A DNA stretch of 6,853 nucleotides from Bacteroides sp. (GTDB lineage Bacteria > Bacteroidota > Bacteroidia > Bacteroidales > SM23-62): positions 1-6,853 of the forward strand of contig DAOUVF010000165.1 of assembly GCA_030667765.1 (NCBI GenBank), written 5' to 3'. The notes beneath the pieces were generated by a model. The model made no database searches. It had not been told where the DNA came from and was given only the letters and a program-made list of their open reading frames with translations. Position numbers and translations under genes: made by a program. Positions 1 to 6,413 of this stretch are shown piece after piece. Every line of letters begins with the position of its first letter. The first letter of the stretch is position 1.

Positions 1-254
1 CGCTTTACCGTACCGGTACTGGATGTGCCGGCATAAGAGGCCAGCTTCAGAAAAGTGATCTGGCAGTTTGGCGGAATCTGTTTAATCAGTTCGGCAGCGA
101 ACATGAATGCCCCGTTCAGGATGCCCATGAAGATAACATCTTTCCCTTCAAGGTCCCTGCTGATACAGGCTGCCATATCCGAGATGGCGACATTGATCCG
201 GGCATTTGGAATGAACATTTCAAATTCCTTATCGTGTATTTTCCTTACTTCCAT
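1..254 (-). CDS. hpt: Hypoxanthine phosphoribosyltransferase, N-terminal part (runs off left edge)
   Basis: Purine salvage enzyme of the cytoplasm that converts hypoxanthine (and usually guanine) plus PRPP to IMP/GMP. The minus-strand frame opens at ATG 254-252 and stays open to the window edge, giving 84 residues of a protein usually near 175-180. Visible family features are MGILNGAFMFAAELI (about residues 43-57, the loop contacting pyrophosphate/PRPP) and FLKLASYAGTSSTG (about 68-81). The acidic PRPP-binding motif (EDIVDTG type) would lie beyond the edge, so catalytic completeness cannot be judged. There is no Shine-Dalgarno sequence upstream; a 9-nt A run on the plus strand (266-274) lies just before the start. 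The gene is divergent from purE. In many Bacteroidota hpt is followed by adk and obgE, which would be expected outside the window (prior knowledge, not seen). Confidence 0.9.
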   Translation of the reverse strand, partial: MEVRKIHDKEFEMFIPNARINVAISDMAACISRDLEGKDVIFMGILNGAFMFAAELIKQIPPNCQITFLKLASYAGTSSTGTVK

Positions 255-332
255 TTGACGAATTTAAAAAAAAATGGGGTGGAAGGCTGATATAATTCCC
301 AATTTGCCATAAAGAGAAAACCATACTTTGAT

Positions 333-340
333 TAGCTTTG
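333..340 (+). promoter_or_regulatory. Possible Bacteroidota -7 promoter element for purE
   Basis: TAGCTTTG fits the Bacteroidota sigma-A -7 consensus TAnnTTTG exactly and lies 12 nt before the purE ATG. No TTG-type -33 element sits at the usual 17-23 nt spacing; the nearest TTTG, at 303-306, is 26 nt away. Transcription from here would give a very short leader. The match could be chance, since an 8-mer with two free positions is expected a few times in a window of this size. Confidence 0.3.
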
Positions 341-352
341 TAGGAAAAAACA

Positions 353-865
353 ATGAATCCGAAAGTAAGTATTATCATGGGCAGCACATCTGACCTGCCT
401 ATCATGGAACAGGCGGCAAAGATCCTCGATGAGTTCGAGATCCCCTTTGAGATAAATGCTCTATCCGCGCACCGGACCCCAAAACAGGCCATGGAATTTG
501 CCAGACAGGCCTATGGCCGGGGCATAGGGGTTATTATTGCAGGTGCCGGTGGCGCAGCCCACCTGCCCGGTGTAATCGCAGCCCTTACCCCTGTTCCCGT
601 GATCGGGGTACCTATTAAGGCATCTATATCCATTGATGGCTGGGATTCCATCCTATCCATACTGCAAATGCCCCCGGGGATCCCGGTTGCGACAGTCGGG
701 CTTGACGGGGCACGGAACGCAGGCATCCTTGCCGCCCAGATCCTCGGGGTGGGCGATGAGGAAATCGTCAAAAAAGTGGAAGCATTTAAAGCCGGTCTCG
801 AGCAGAAGATCATAAAAGCCAATGAAGAACTCCGGGAAGTGAAATTCAAATACAAAACGAATTGA
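353..865 (+). CDS. purE: 5-(carboxyamino)imidazole ribonucleotide mutase (PurE class I)
   Basis: Cytoplasmic enzyme of de novo purine synthesis that moves the carboxylate of N5-CAIR to give CAIR. At 170 residues it is a full-length stand-alone PurE. Signature motifs are GSTSD (10-14), the substrate-binding and catalytic loop SAHRTP (38-43, His40 corresponding to the conserved active-site histidine), AGAGGAAHLPG (63-73), and the C-terminal GLDGARNAGILAAQIL stretch (116-131). The C-terminal tail is Lys/Glu rich. The sequence fits class I, which normally works with PurK; no purK is visible here. The start ATG at 353 places the family N-terminus (KVSIIMGS) correctly. The gene ends in TGA, which shows that TGA is a normal stop in this genome. 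It is divergent from hpt, another purine gene, and is followed after 24 nt by an outer-membrane protein gene, probably cotranscribed although functionally unrelated. Confidence 0.96.
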   Translation: MNPKVSIIMGSTSDLPIMEQAAKILDEFEIPFEINALSAHRTPKQAMEFARQAYGRGIGVIIAGAGGAAHLPGVIAALTPVPVIGVPIKASISIDGWDSILSILQMPPGIPVATVGLDGARNAGILAAQILGVGDEEIVKKVEAFKAGLEQKIIKANEELREVKFKYKTN

Positions 866-889
866 CCTTCCTCAGCCTATGGAATAAAC

Positions 890-1738
890 ATGAGAACCAG
901 TACTTATCATATCCGGTACACAGTATTTTTACTGGCTCTTCTGTTGTTTGCCCCTACCTGTTGCGTAAGGGCATCGAATGACAATTATCCGGCAGGAGCC
1001 AGGGCTGCTGCCATGGGAAATGTCAGTGTCATGTATCCCGATTTCTGGTCCATCTGGCACAACCAGGCAGGCCTGGGTTTTTATCCTCATCTTACCCTGG
1101 GGATCCATCATGAGAACAGGTTCGTGCTGCCCGAATTCAGCCTGCATGCCATCGGGTTGACGGTGCCCACAGGCAGGGGAACCCTGGGTTTCTCCTATCA
1201 TTATTTTGGTTACCCGGGATATCATGAAAGCAAATTTGGACTGGCGTTCGGGAAAGCTTTTCACGAGCGGTTTGCAGTGGGACTGCAACTGGATTACCTG
1301 AATACATATTTTAATAATGAGCTTGGGAACAGCGGGACCGTTGCCATTGAGGCGGGGATCATGGCGGAGCCTGTTGACAATCTCATGATTGGATTTCACA
1401 TCTATAATCCAACCGGGGCAACTATCCCGAAGATGAATCAGGAGAAGATCCCGGTGATCATGAGGCTGGGACTGGGGTACCGGTTCGGTGACCGCCTTTT
1501 CCTGGGCATGGAAACCGAGAAAGACCTCGATATTGCAAGTCCCCGGTATAAATTAGGACTGGAATACAGGCTTATTGAGTATATTTATGCAAGGTTGGGG
1601 GTTATGCTGCAGGAATATGTGGAACATTCTTTCGGAATTGGATTTAACTTGTTAAGCTTTCATGCGTCCCTGTCATTTTCCTACCAGCAACTGGTAGGCT
1701 ATACCCCGTATTTTTCCCTGCATTATGTTTTCAAGTAG
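890..1738 (+). CDS. PorV/PorQ-like outer-membrane beta-barrel protein
   Basis: 282 residues. A signal peptide is visible: basic start, hydrophobic core at about residues 11-22 (TVFLLALLLFAP), likely cleavage after VRA (about residue 28). The mature start carries GARAAAMGNVSV then WSIWHNQAGL, the N-terminal pattern of the PorV/PorQ/FadL-like barrels of Bacteroidota, where a short helix precedes the first strand. The rest is alternating beta-strand sequence (for example GTLGFSYHYF, KFGLAFGKAF, FAVGLQLDYLNTYF), and the protein ends in an aromatic-rich final strand (YFSLHYVFK) consistent with BAM-mediated insertion. Some family members belong to the type IX secretion system, but this protein is shorter than typical PorV/PorQ and no other T9SS gene is present, so a T9SS role is not claimed. 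It overlaps the next gene by 14 nt, suggesting coupled expression. Placement in the family is by pattern; the exact function is unknown. Confidence 0.8.
   Translation: MRTSTYHIRYTVFLLALLLFAPTCCVRASNDNYPAGARAAAMGNVSVMYPDFWSIWHNQAGLGFYPHLTLGIHHENRFVLPEFSLHAIGLTVPTGRGTLGFSYHYFGYPGYHESKFGLAFGKAFHERFAVGLQLDYLNTYFNNELGNSGTVAIEAGIMAEPVDNLMIGFHIYNPTGATIPKMNQEKIPVIMRLGLGYRFGDRLFLGMETEKDLDIASPRYKLGLEYRLIEYIYARLGVMLQEYVEHSFGIGFNLLSFHASLSFSYQQLVGYTPYFSLHYVFK
1680..1698. repeat. Perfect 8-bp hairpin near the end of the PorV/PorQ-like gene
   Basis: CCTACCAG, then loop CAA, then CTGGTAGG: an 8-bp perfect stem with a 3-nt loop inside coding sequence. It ends 26 nt before the overlapping start of the downstream HhH-barrel gene, so on the mRNA it would sit just 5' of that initiation region. 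No U tract follows, so it does not look like an intrinsic terminator. A regulatory role is inference only. Confidence 0.5.
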
Positions 1739-3809
1739 ATGCTATGCTGTCTTCATCTTTCTTACGCTGGTCAGGATAACCTGCCTTCAGGGACAGGAAT
1801 ATTATTCTCCCCGTGCTGTCATTATCGAAGATCTGATCGAGCATATTGCAAGGAATACCGTCGAAACCCTCGATTATCATACGCTTTTCGATAACCTGTT
1901 CCTGGCGCTGGAAAACCCGGTAAATATTAACACAGCCAGCCGGGAAGACCTGGAAAAGCTCCAGCTTCTGACTGATTTCCAGATTGCCAGCCTGCATAAA
2001 TACATCAAGGAGAAGGGTCCCATGCTCAGCATCTACGAACTCCCTCAGGTTTATGGTTTTAGCGTTGGACTCGCACAATTACTCGAGCCCCTCTTCTCAT
2101 TTGATACCAGTCCCCGGATAATGGATATCACCGGACAAAAGTACAGGAGTTCACACCAGTTACTGTCCAGGGTCTCAGCTGTTCTCCAGGAGCAGAAGGG
2201 TTTTACAGACATTCCAGATTCAGTACTGGCTGAAAAACCGAATGCCCGCTACCTGGGGAACCGTTTAAAGATCATGACCAAGTACAGGTACCAGCTCGGG
2301 GATAAACTAATGATAGGATACAACGGGGAGAAAGATGCCGGCGAACCATTCTTCAGCGGGGAAAACAAACATGGGTTTGATTTTAATTCAGTCTACTTCC
2401 AGGTCAATGACGTATGGAAATTCAAGAATATCATGGCCGGGGATTACCAGATTAAAACGGGACAGGGTGTTAGTCTATGGTCCGGCTTGGCATTCGGGAA
2501 ATCACCGGACATAATAAATATCCGCAGAAAAGGGACTGTCCTGAACCATTACACTTCCGTAGATGAAAACCGGTTTATGAGGGGGGCCTCGGCGACCATC
2601 GGACTGGGTGAAGTAGATATAACTGCTTTTTTCTCAAGGAAGGGAATTGATGCGAATATCATTGAGGATAGCCTGGAAGCAGAACCCCTGTTCACCTCTT
2701 TTCAGAGCAGTGGCTATCACCGGACGCCGGGGGAATTCTATGACAAGGATGCTGTTCAGGAGACCGTACTCGGAGGGTATATTTCATGGAACCACAAACA
2801 ATTCCACCTGGGGGGCACCATGGTAAGTTATTTTTTTGATGCAGCGCCGGTGCGATTACACTATCCACAAAAACAGTTTGATTTCACGGGAAACCAGAAC
2901 ACCAACCTGGGCATGGATTATACGGTCAGCCTTAACCGGATGATCTTTTTCGGAGAACTCGGTTACAGTACCTTCAGTGGTACTATAGGGATACTGAACG
3001 GGGCAAGCTTCGATCTTCATGAGCAGGTGTCTTTATCAGTTCTCCACCGTTATTTCGATAAACGTTTTTATGCCCATTACGGCAATGCCTTTTCGGAAAG
3101 TTCAGACAACAACAATGAGCATGGGATCTACATGGGACTGGAGGTCAGGCCCTTTCCCCACTGGCGTCTGACAGGTTACCTGGATGCCTACAGCTTCCCC
3201 TGGCTGACTTCTCAGACCAGCGCTCCTTCCTCAGGGTACGATTATCATCTCCAGGCTGAATATAGCAGCCGCCATAAATTAAAAGCTTACATAAGGCTTC
3301 GTCACAAGGCAAAACCATCAGACAACACGCTGGAAAATGTGATCTCATCTTCCATTGAAATCGCAAGGAAGTCCCACGTCAGATTTCATATATCCTACCC
3401 CGTAGCAGATGGACTCAGCTTCCAGAACCGGCTTGAGATATCACATTATAAGAAAGGGGCAGGCGGAAGGGAATATGGTTACCTGGCCTATCATGACATC
3501 ATATACAAACCTCCTTCTTTCCCGCTCAGTTTCTCCTTTCGCTACAGTATGTTTGATACCGAAAGTTATTTTTCCAGGATCTATAATTACGAGCACGATG
3601 TCCTGTATTCTTTTTCCATTCCATCTTTCTTTGACAGGGGGATACGGACATACCTTAATGCCAGGTGGAAAATCGGAAGACATGTCGACCTCTGGTTCAA
3701 ATACGCCCTGACCTGCTATCGTGACCGTGAAACGATCAGCAGCGGCATGAATGAAATTGACGGGAATAAAAAATCAGATCTGAGGATACAGCTCCGCCTG
3801 AAGTTTTAG
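1725..3809 (+). CDS. Secreted helix-hairpin-helix domain protein with C-terminal outer-membrane beta-barrel-like region
   Basis: 694 residues. An N-terminal signal peptide is likely (hydrophobic segment about residues 7-20; cleavage near LQGQ, about 21-24; no good lipobox). A ComEA-like HhH region lies at about 66-126: NPVNINTASREDLEKLQLL, a GPMLSIYELPQV link, then a second hairpin at YGFSVGLAQLLEPLF. The first hairpin lacks the usual GIG turn (it reads LTDF), which weakens any simple DNA-binding reading. From about residue 130 onward the protein is rich in alternating aromatic/polar beta strands and ends in DLRIQLRLKF, a terminal strand with C-terminal Phe like BAM-inserted barrels. Large HhH-barrel proteins of this kind are common in Bacteroidota and have no established function. 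The start ATG lies inside the upstream gene (14-nt overlap, different frame) and is the only in-frame ATG before the signal peptide. No Shine-Dalgarno sequence is present, so translation probably depends on coupling. The 3' end overlaps the convergent recJ stop by 4 nt. Confidence 0.8.
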   Translation: MFSSRCYAVFIFLTLVRITCLQGQEYYSPRAVIIEDLIEHIARNTVETLDYHTLFDNLFLALENPVNINTASREDLEKLQLLTDFQIASLHKYIKEKGPMLSIYELPQVYGFSVGLAQLLEPLFSFDTSPRIMDITGQKYRSSHQLLSRVSAVLQEQKGFTDIPDSVLAEKPNARYLGNRLKIMTKYRYQLGDKLMIGYNGEKDAGEPFFSGENKHGFDFNSVYFQVNDVWKFKNIMAGDYQIKTGQGVSLWSGLAFGKSPDIINIRRKGTVLNHYTSVDENRFMRGASATIGLGEVDITAFFSRKGIDANIIEDSLEAEPLFTSFQSSGYHRTPGEFYDKDAVQETVLGGYISWNHKQFHLGGTMVSYFFDAAPVRLHYPQKQFDFTGNQNTNLGMDYTVSLNRMIFFGELGYSTFSGTIGILNGASFDLHEQVSLSVLHRYFDKRFYAHYGNAFSESSDNNNEHGIYMGLEVRPFPHWRLTGYLDAYSFPWLTSQTSAPSSGYDYHLQAEYSSRHKLKAYIRLRHKAKPSDNTLENVISSSIEIARKSHVRFHISYPVADGLSFQNRLEISHYKKGAGGREYGYLAYHDIIYKPPSFPLSFSFRYSMFDTESYFSRIYNYEHDVLYSFSIPSFFDRGIRTYLNARWKIGRHVDLWFKYALTCYRDRETISSGMNEIDGNKKSDLRIQLRLKF

Positions 3810-5530
3810 TCAAACTTGATATCCTTGATATTCATCTGGAGGTTTACCCTTCCCATGAATTCATTTTCCTCCAGTGAGTAGCAGGCATCGAATCCCTGTC
3901 CCATATTAATATGCTTATATAGGTTCCCCTGTTGAAATGCAATGGCAGGGTAAACCTTATAAGGGTCCTCTTCCTGGATCAGGTTTAATTTCAGATGCTC
4001 ACCATTGGTACCCACTTGCTTGCCGGTACCATTATCCACTACATTCTCAGTGAGGAATACAGGAGCCATATTTCCCGGACCAAAGGGTTCGAATTGTTTC
4101 AGGATACGGAAAAACTTGGGGGAAATTTCACTCAGGGAAATCTCCGTATCGATCTCAACAACAGGGATCAGTTGTTCTGGGTCGATGGTCTCGGTAACGA
4201 ATTTTTCAAAACGCTGCTGAAAAATCGGAATGTTCTCAATCTTGAGTGTCAGTCCCGCTGCATATTTATGTCCCCCGAAATTCTCCAGCAGGTCACTGCA
4301 GGAATCCACCGCCTGGTACAGGTCAAACCCAAATACCGATCGAGCTGAGCCGGTCGCCAATCCATTTGATTCCGTAAGGATAACAGTGGGCCTGTACCAG
4401 TTGTCGATCAGCCGGGAAGCAACAATCCCGATCACCCCCTTATGCCAGCCTGGATTAAACAGAACAGTGGTTTTCCGTTTCTGCAACTCCGGGTCCCTTC
4501 CAATGATATCAAGGGCTTCCTGGGTGATTGATGTATCAATGTTCCGGCGGTCGGAATTATATGAATTAATTTTATCTCCCATCACCTTGGCCAATGCCCT
4601 ATCTTCAGCGATCAGCAGGCTTACAGCACTTTTTCCCGATTCCATTCTGCCCGCCGCATTGATCCTCGGTCCGATCTTGAATACAACATCATCTATGGTG
4701 ATCGTCTTGTCAACGATACCGGCCAGTTCAATAATGGTCTTGAGTCCCGTTCTCGGATTCTCATTCAGCTGCTTCAGTCCGTAATAGGCAAGTATCCTGT
4801 TCTCCCCAGTAACTGATACAATATCTGAGGCGATGCTCACCGCGACCAGGTCCAGGAAAGGGATCAATTCTTCAAAAGGGATCCCGTTTCTTGCGGCATA
4901 TCCCTGTATCAGTTTGAATCCAACCCCGCAACCGGATAGCTCTTTGTCGGGATATGTGCAATCCTTGCGTTTTGGATCCAGCACGGCTATGGCAGGAGGA
5001 ATTTCATCGCCGGGATTATGATGATCGCAGATGATAAAATCAATACTGTGGTGCTTTGCATATTTGACTTTATCTATGGCCTTGATACCACAATCAAGGG
5101 CAATGATCAGGGTAGACCCCGTTTCCCGCGCATAGTCGATGCCCTTTGTGGAAACCCCGTAACCTTCATTGTAACGGTCGGGGATATAAAAGTCAATGGC
5201 CTCGTAAAAGGTTTTCAGGAAGGTATAAACCAGAGCTACTGAGGTGGTACCGTCCACATCATAATCCCCGTAAATAAGGATCTTTTCCTGGTTTTGCACA
5301 GCCGCCTGTATCCTTTCAATGGCGAGGTCCATATCCTTCATCAGGAAAGGGTCATGGAGCAGTGTTAATTCCGGGCGGAAAAAACTTTTGGCTCCGTCAA
5401 AACTGGAAATTCCACGCTGGGCAAGCAATATCGCCAGCGGTTTAGTTATATTCAGCTGGCCGCAGAGTCTTTCAACCTTTTCACCCTCCCCCTGGCCCTT
5501 CAGAATCCAGTTCTTACCCATTGCTGTCAT
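3806..5530 (-). CDS. recJ: Single-stranded-DNA-specific 5'-3' exonuclease RecJ
   Basis: Cytoplasmic DHH-family nuclease acting in recombination (RecF pathway) and base-excision/mismatch repair, degrading single-stranded DNA 5' to 3' with Mn2+/Mg2+. It has 574 residues, the normal length. DHH motifs in order: YGDYDVDG (87-94, metal-binding Asp), ALDCG (144-148), CDHHNPGDE (168-176, the DHH triad at 169-171), SDIVSVTGENR (235-245), then GPRINAAGRM (287-296). The DHHA1 domain is seen at WHKGVIGIVASRL (362-374) and FGGHKYAAG (418-426), followed by a C-terminal OB-like domain with FEPFGPGN (480-487). All key residues are present. The start ATG at 5530-5528 overlaps the lipB stop (ATGA); an alternative in-frame ATG at 5521-5519 (MGKNWIL) also fits relatives. 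The stop is TAA at 3808-3806, overlapping the convergent HhH-barrel gene. It probably has no promoter of its own and depends on the lipB transcript. Confidence 0.96.
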   Translation of the reverse strand: MTAMGKNWILKGQGEGEKVERLCGQLNITKPLAILLAQRGISSFDGAKSFFRPELTLLHDPFLMKDMDLAIERIQAAVQNQEKILIYGDYDVDGTTSVALVYTFLKTFYEAIDFYIPDRYNEGYGVSTKGIDYARETGSTLIIALDCGIKAIDKVKYAKHHSIDFIICDHHNPGDEIPPAIAVLDPKRKDCTYPDKELSGCGVGFKLIQGYAARNGIPFEELIPFLDLVAVSIASDIVSVTGENRILAYYGLKQLNENPRTGLKTIIELAGIVDKTITIDDVVFKIGPRINAAGRMESGKSAVSLLIAEDRALAKVMGDKINSYNSDRRNIDTSITQEALDIIGRDPELQKRKTTVLFNPGWHKGVIGIVASRLIDNWYRPTVILTESNGLATGSARSVFGFDLYQAVDSCSDLLENFGGHKYAAGLTLKIENIPIFQQRFEKFVTETIDPEQLIPVVEIDTEISLSEISPKFFRILKQFEPFGPGNMAPVFLTENVVDNGTGKQVGTNGEHLKLNLIQEEDPYKVYPAIAFQQGNLYKHINMGQGFDACYSLEENEFMGRVNLQMNIKDIKFD

Positions 5531-5919
5531 GCTGTATATAATTCTACCTGAAACACTTCTGAAAACTTCTCCTTCAAACTATCGCGAACTTCTTTGATCT
5601 CAATTTCACGGCCCGACTCCTGCTGCATGGATGTGACCCCTTTATCGGTAAATCCGCAGGGATTAATATACTGAAAATATCTCAGATCAGTATTGACATT
5701 GAGGGCAAAACCGTGCATGGTGACATAGCGGCTGACCCTGACCCCGATGGCACAGATCTTCCTGGTTTTACCAGGCACACCCTTATCAAGCCATACACCA
5801 GTGGTACCATCCAGCCTTCCGGATTCAATTCCGTAATCAGCAAGGGTACGGATGACCGTCTCCTCGAGTCCCCAGACATAGTCCTTTACCTTGATATTCA
5901 AGGCTTCAAGGTCAATGAT

Positions 5920-5963
5920 GGGATAACCTACTATTTGTCCGGGTCCATGATAGGTTATATCCC
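5920..5963 (-). repeat. Inverted repeat (stem-loop) just downstream of the lipB TGA
   Basis: On the lipB mRNA strand GGGATATAACCTA (5963-5951) can pair with TAGGTTATCCC (5930-5920): 11 base pairs with a 2-nt bulge and a 20-nt loop. The stem starts one base after the in-frame TGA. The arms encode conserved LipB residues (GDITY and VGYP), so the repeat may be partly a by-product of codon use. No U tract follows, so it is not an intrinsic terminator. Confidence 0.6.
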
Positions 5964-5964
5964 C

Positions 5965-5967
5965 TCA
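5965..5967 (-). other. In-frame TGA in lipB at a conserved glycine position
   Basis: Read on the minus strand, the codons are GAC CGT TGA GGG GAT ATA ACC TAT. The expected family reading is D-R-G-G-D-I-T-Y, so the TGA replaces the first Gly of the pair. The frame is identical on both sides, which rules out a frameshift. A single G-to-T change (GGA to TGA) would explain it. Confidence 0.92.
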
Positions 5968-6351
5968 ACGGTCAATCTTGAAAAAAGTGGCATTTATCTT
6001 TTCCAGGAAGGCATCGGGGATCAGCAGATTCTGGTCCTGGCCGCTCTTGCCCAATGTATATACATGAGGATGCTCGCAGAAATATACTACCTGTTCCCCG
6101 GATGAAAATCCATTTCCTCCTGTTTTCCCGGCATCCAGCTTTTCTTTTACAAGCAGAGCCAGGCTTTCCTCTTGCAGATCCCAGGCTTTCTTGTAATCAA
6201 TCAAACCCAGGTCCCTGAACTGTATCGATCTTTTTTTACCTCGCAAAGTCATATCGGAAGCAAACCTATTATATCGGTCTCCAGCATCCATGTTCTGGCT
6301 CAGGTTTTGGGCGAGTGTAGTATCAGCCAGAGTACCGGGATTTCGATCCTG

Positions 6352-6381
6352 CAAATTTAGCTTAAAATTCCCCCGGATCAA
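6352..6381 (-). promoter_or_regulatory. Predicted Bacteroidota-type promoter for lipB-recJ
   Basis: On the minus strand TAAATTTG (6359-6352) matches the -7 consensus TAnnTTTG exactly, and TTG (6381-6379) lies 19 nt upstream, the expected -33 position. Transcription would begin near 6346, giving a leader of roughly 90 nt to ATG 6252 or 55 nt to ATG 6291. This placement argues against starting lipB translation at 6381. Confidence 0.55.
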
Positions 6382-6382
6382 C

Positions 6383-6390
6383 TATCTTTG
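6383..6390 (+). promoter_or_regulatory. Predicted Bacteroidota -7 promoter element for lysS
   Basis: TATCTTTG, followed by CA, is a textbook TAnnTTTG element 23 nt before the lysS ATG, predicting a leader of roughly 15-20 nt. The -33 region is weak (TTA at 6362-6364, 18 nt spacing). The element lies directly beside the divergent lipB promoter. Confidence 0.55.
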
Positions 6391-6413
6391 CACAAATTTT
6401 TTATCCCCCTAGA

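Larger units (their letters stand above)
5527..6252 (-). pseudogene. lipB: Octanoyltransferase LipB interrupted by one in-frame TGA
   Basis: LipB moves octanoyl from octanoyl-ACP to lipoyl domains, the first step of lipoate synthesis before LipA, in the cytoplasm. From ATG 6252 the frame holds 241 codon positions, normal for LipB. FRDLGLIDYKKAWDLQE (about 12-28) and FCEHPHVYTLGKSG (about 58-71) precede a TGA at codon 96; GDITYHGPGQIVGYP (97-111), the catalytic Lys in RKICAIGV (Lys165), MHGFALNVN (179-187) and the catalytic Cys in INPCGF (Cys199) follow in the same frame. The family has Gly at codon 96 (DRGGDITYHGPG), so GGA or another Gly codon appears to have become TGA. Nothing else is damaged. 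If the TGA is real and not read through, the product is a 95-residue fragment lacking both catalytic residues. ATG 6252 was preferred because relatives begin just before the RDLGLIDY segment; ATG 6291 is possible, and the codon at 6381 lies inside the likely promoter. The true stop TGA overlaps the recJ start. Confidence 0.9.

Noticed and set aside
929..1399. Minus-strand open frame of 156 codons within the PorV/PorQ-like gene
   Set aside because: It is antisense to a well-supported secreted barrel protein and has no motif or plausible start context.
2967..2984. Six-bp hairpin AGTACC/GGTACT inside the HhH-barrel gene
   Set aside because: It is short, lies mid-gene, and has no U tract or nearby start. 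It is expected by chance in a gene of this size.
4230..4784. Plus-strand open frame of 184 codons within recJ
   Set aside because: It is antisense to the fully conserved RecJ DHH/DHHA1 region and shows no recognisable protein features.
5965..5967. Alternative genetic code with UGA read as glycine (as in SR1/Gracilibacteria)
   Set aside because: purE ends in TGA at the correct family length, and lipB's own C-terminal stop is a TGA overlapping the recJ start. GGA codons are common and no other gene has an in-frame TGA. The protein sequences are of Bacteroidota type.
5901..6000. Frameshift as the cause of the two-part lipB
   Set aside because: Both parts are in the same reading frame; adding or removing bases would break the alignment with the family. 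Only the TGA codon separates them.
5713..6105. Plus-strand open frame of 130 codons across lipB
   Set aside because: It is antisense to a recognised gene, has no family resemblance, and its composition follows the lipB codons.
6261..6268. Another TAnnTTTG match on the minus strand (TAGGTTTG) before lipB
   Set aside because: It lies only 8 nt before ATG 6252 and has no TTG at the right spacing. A few chance matches to this short consensus are expected in the window.
6253..6381. Longer lipB N-terminus starting at 6381
   Set aside because: The extra 43 residues do not resemble LipB, relatives start near the RDLGLIDY segment, and this codon overlaps the predicted promoter.
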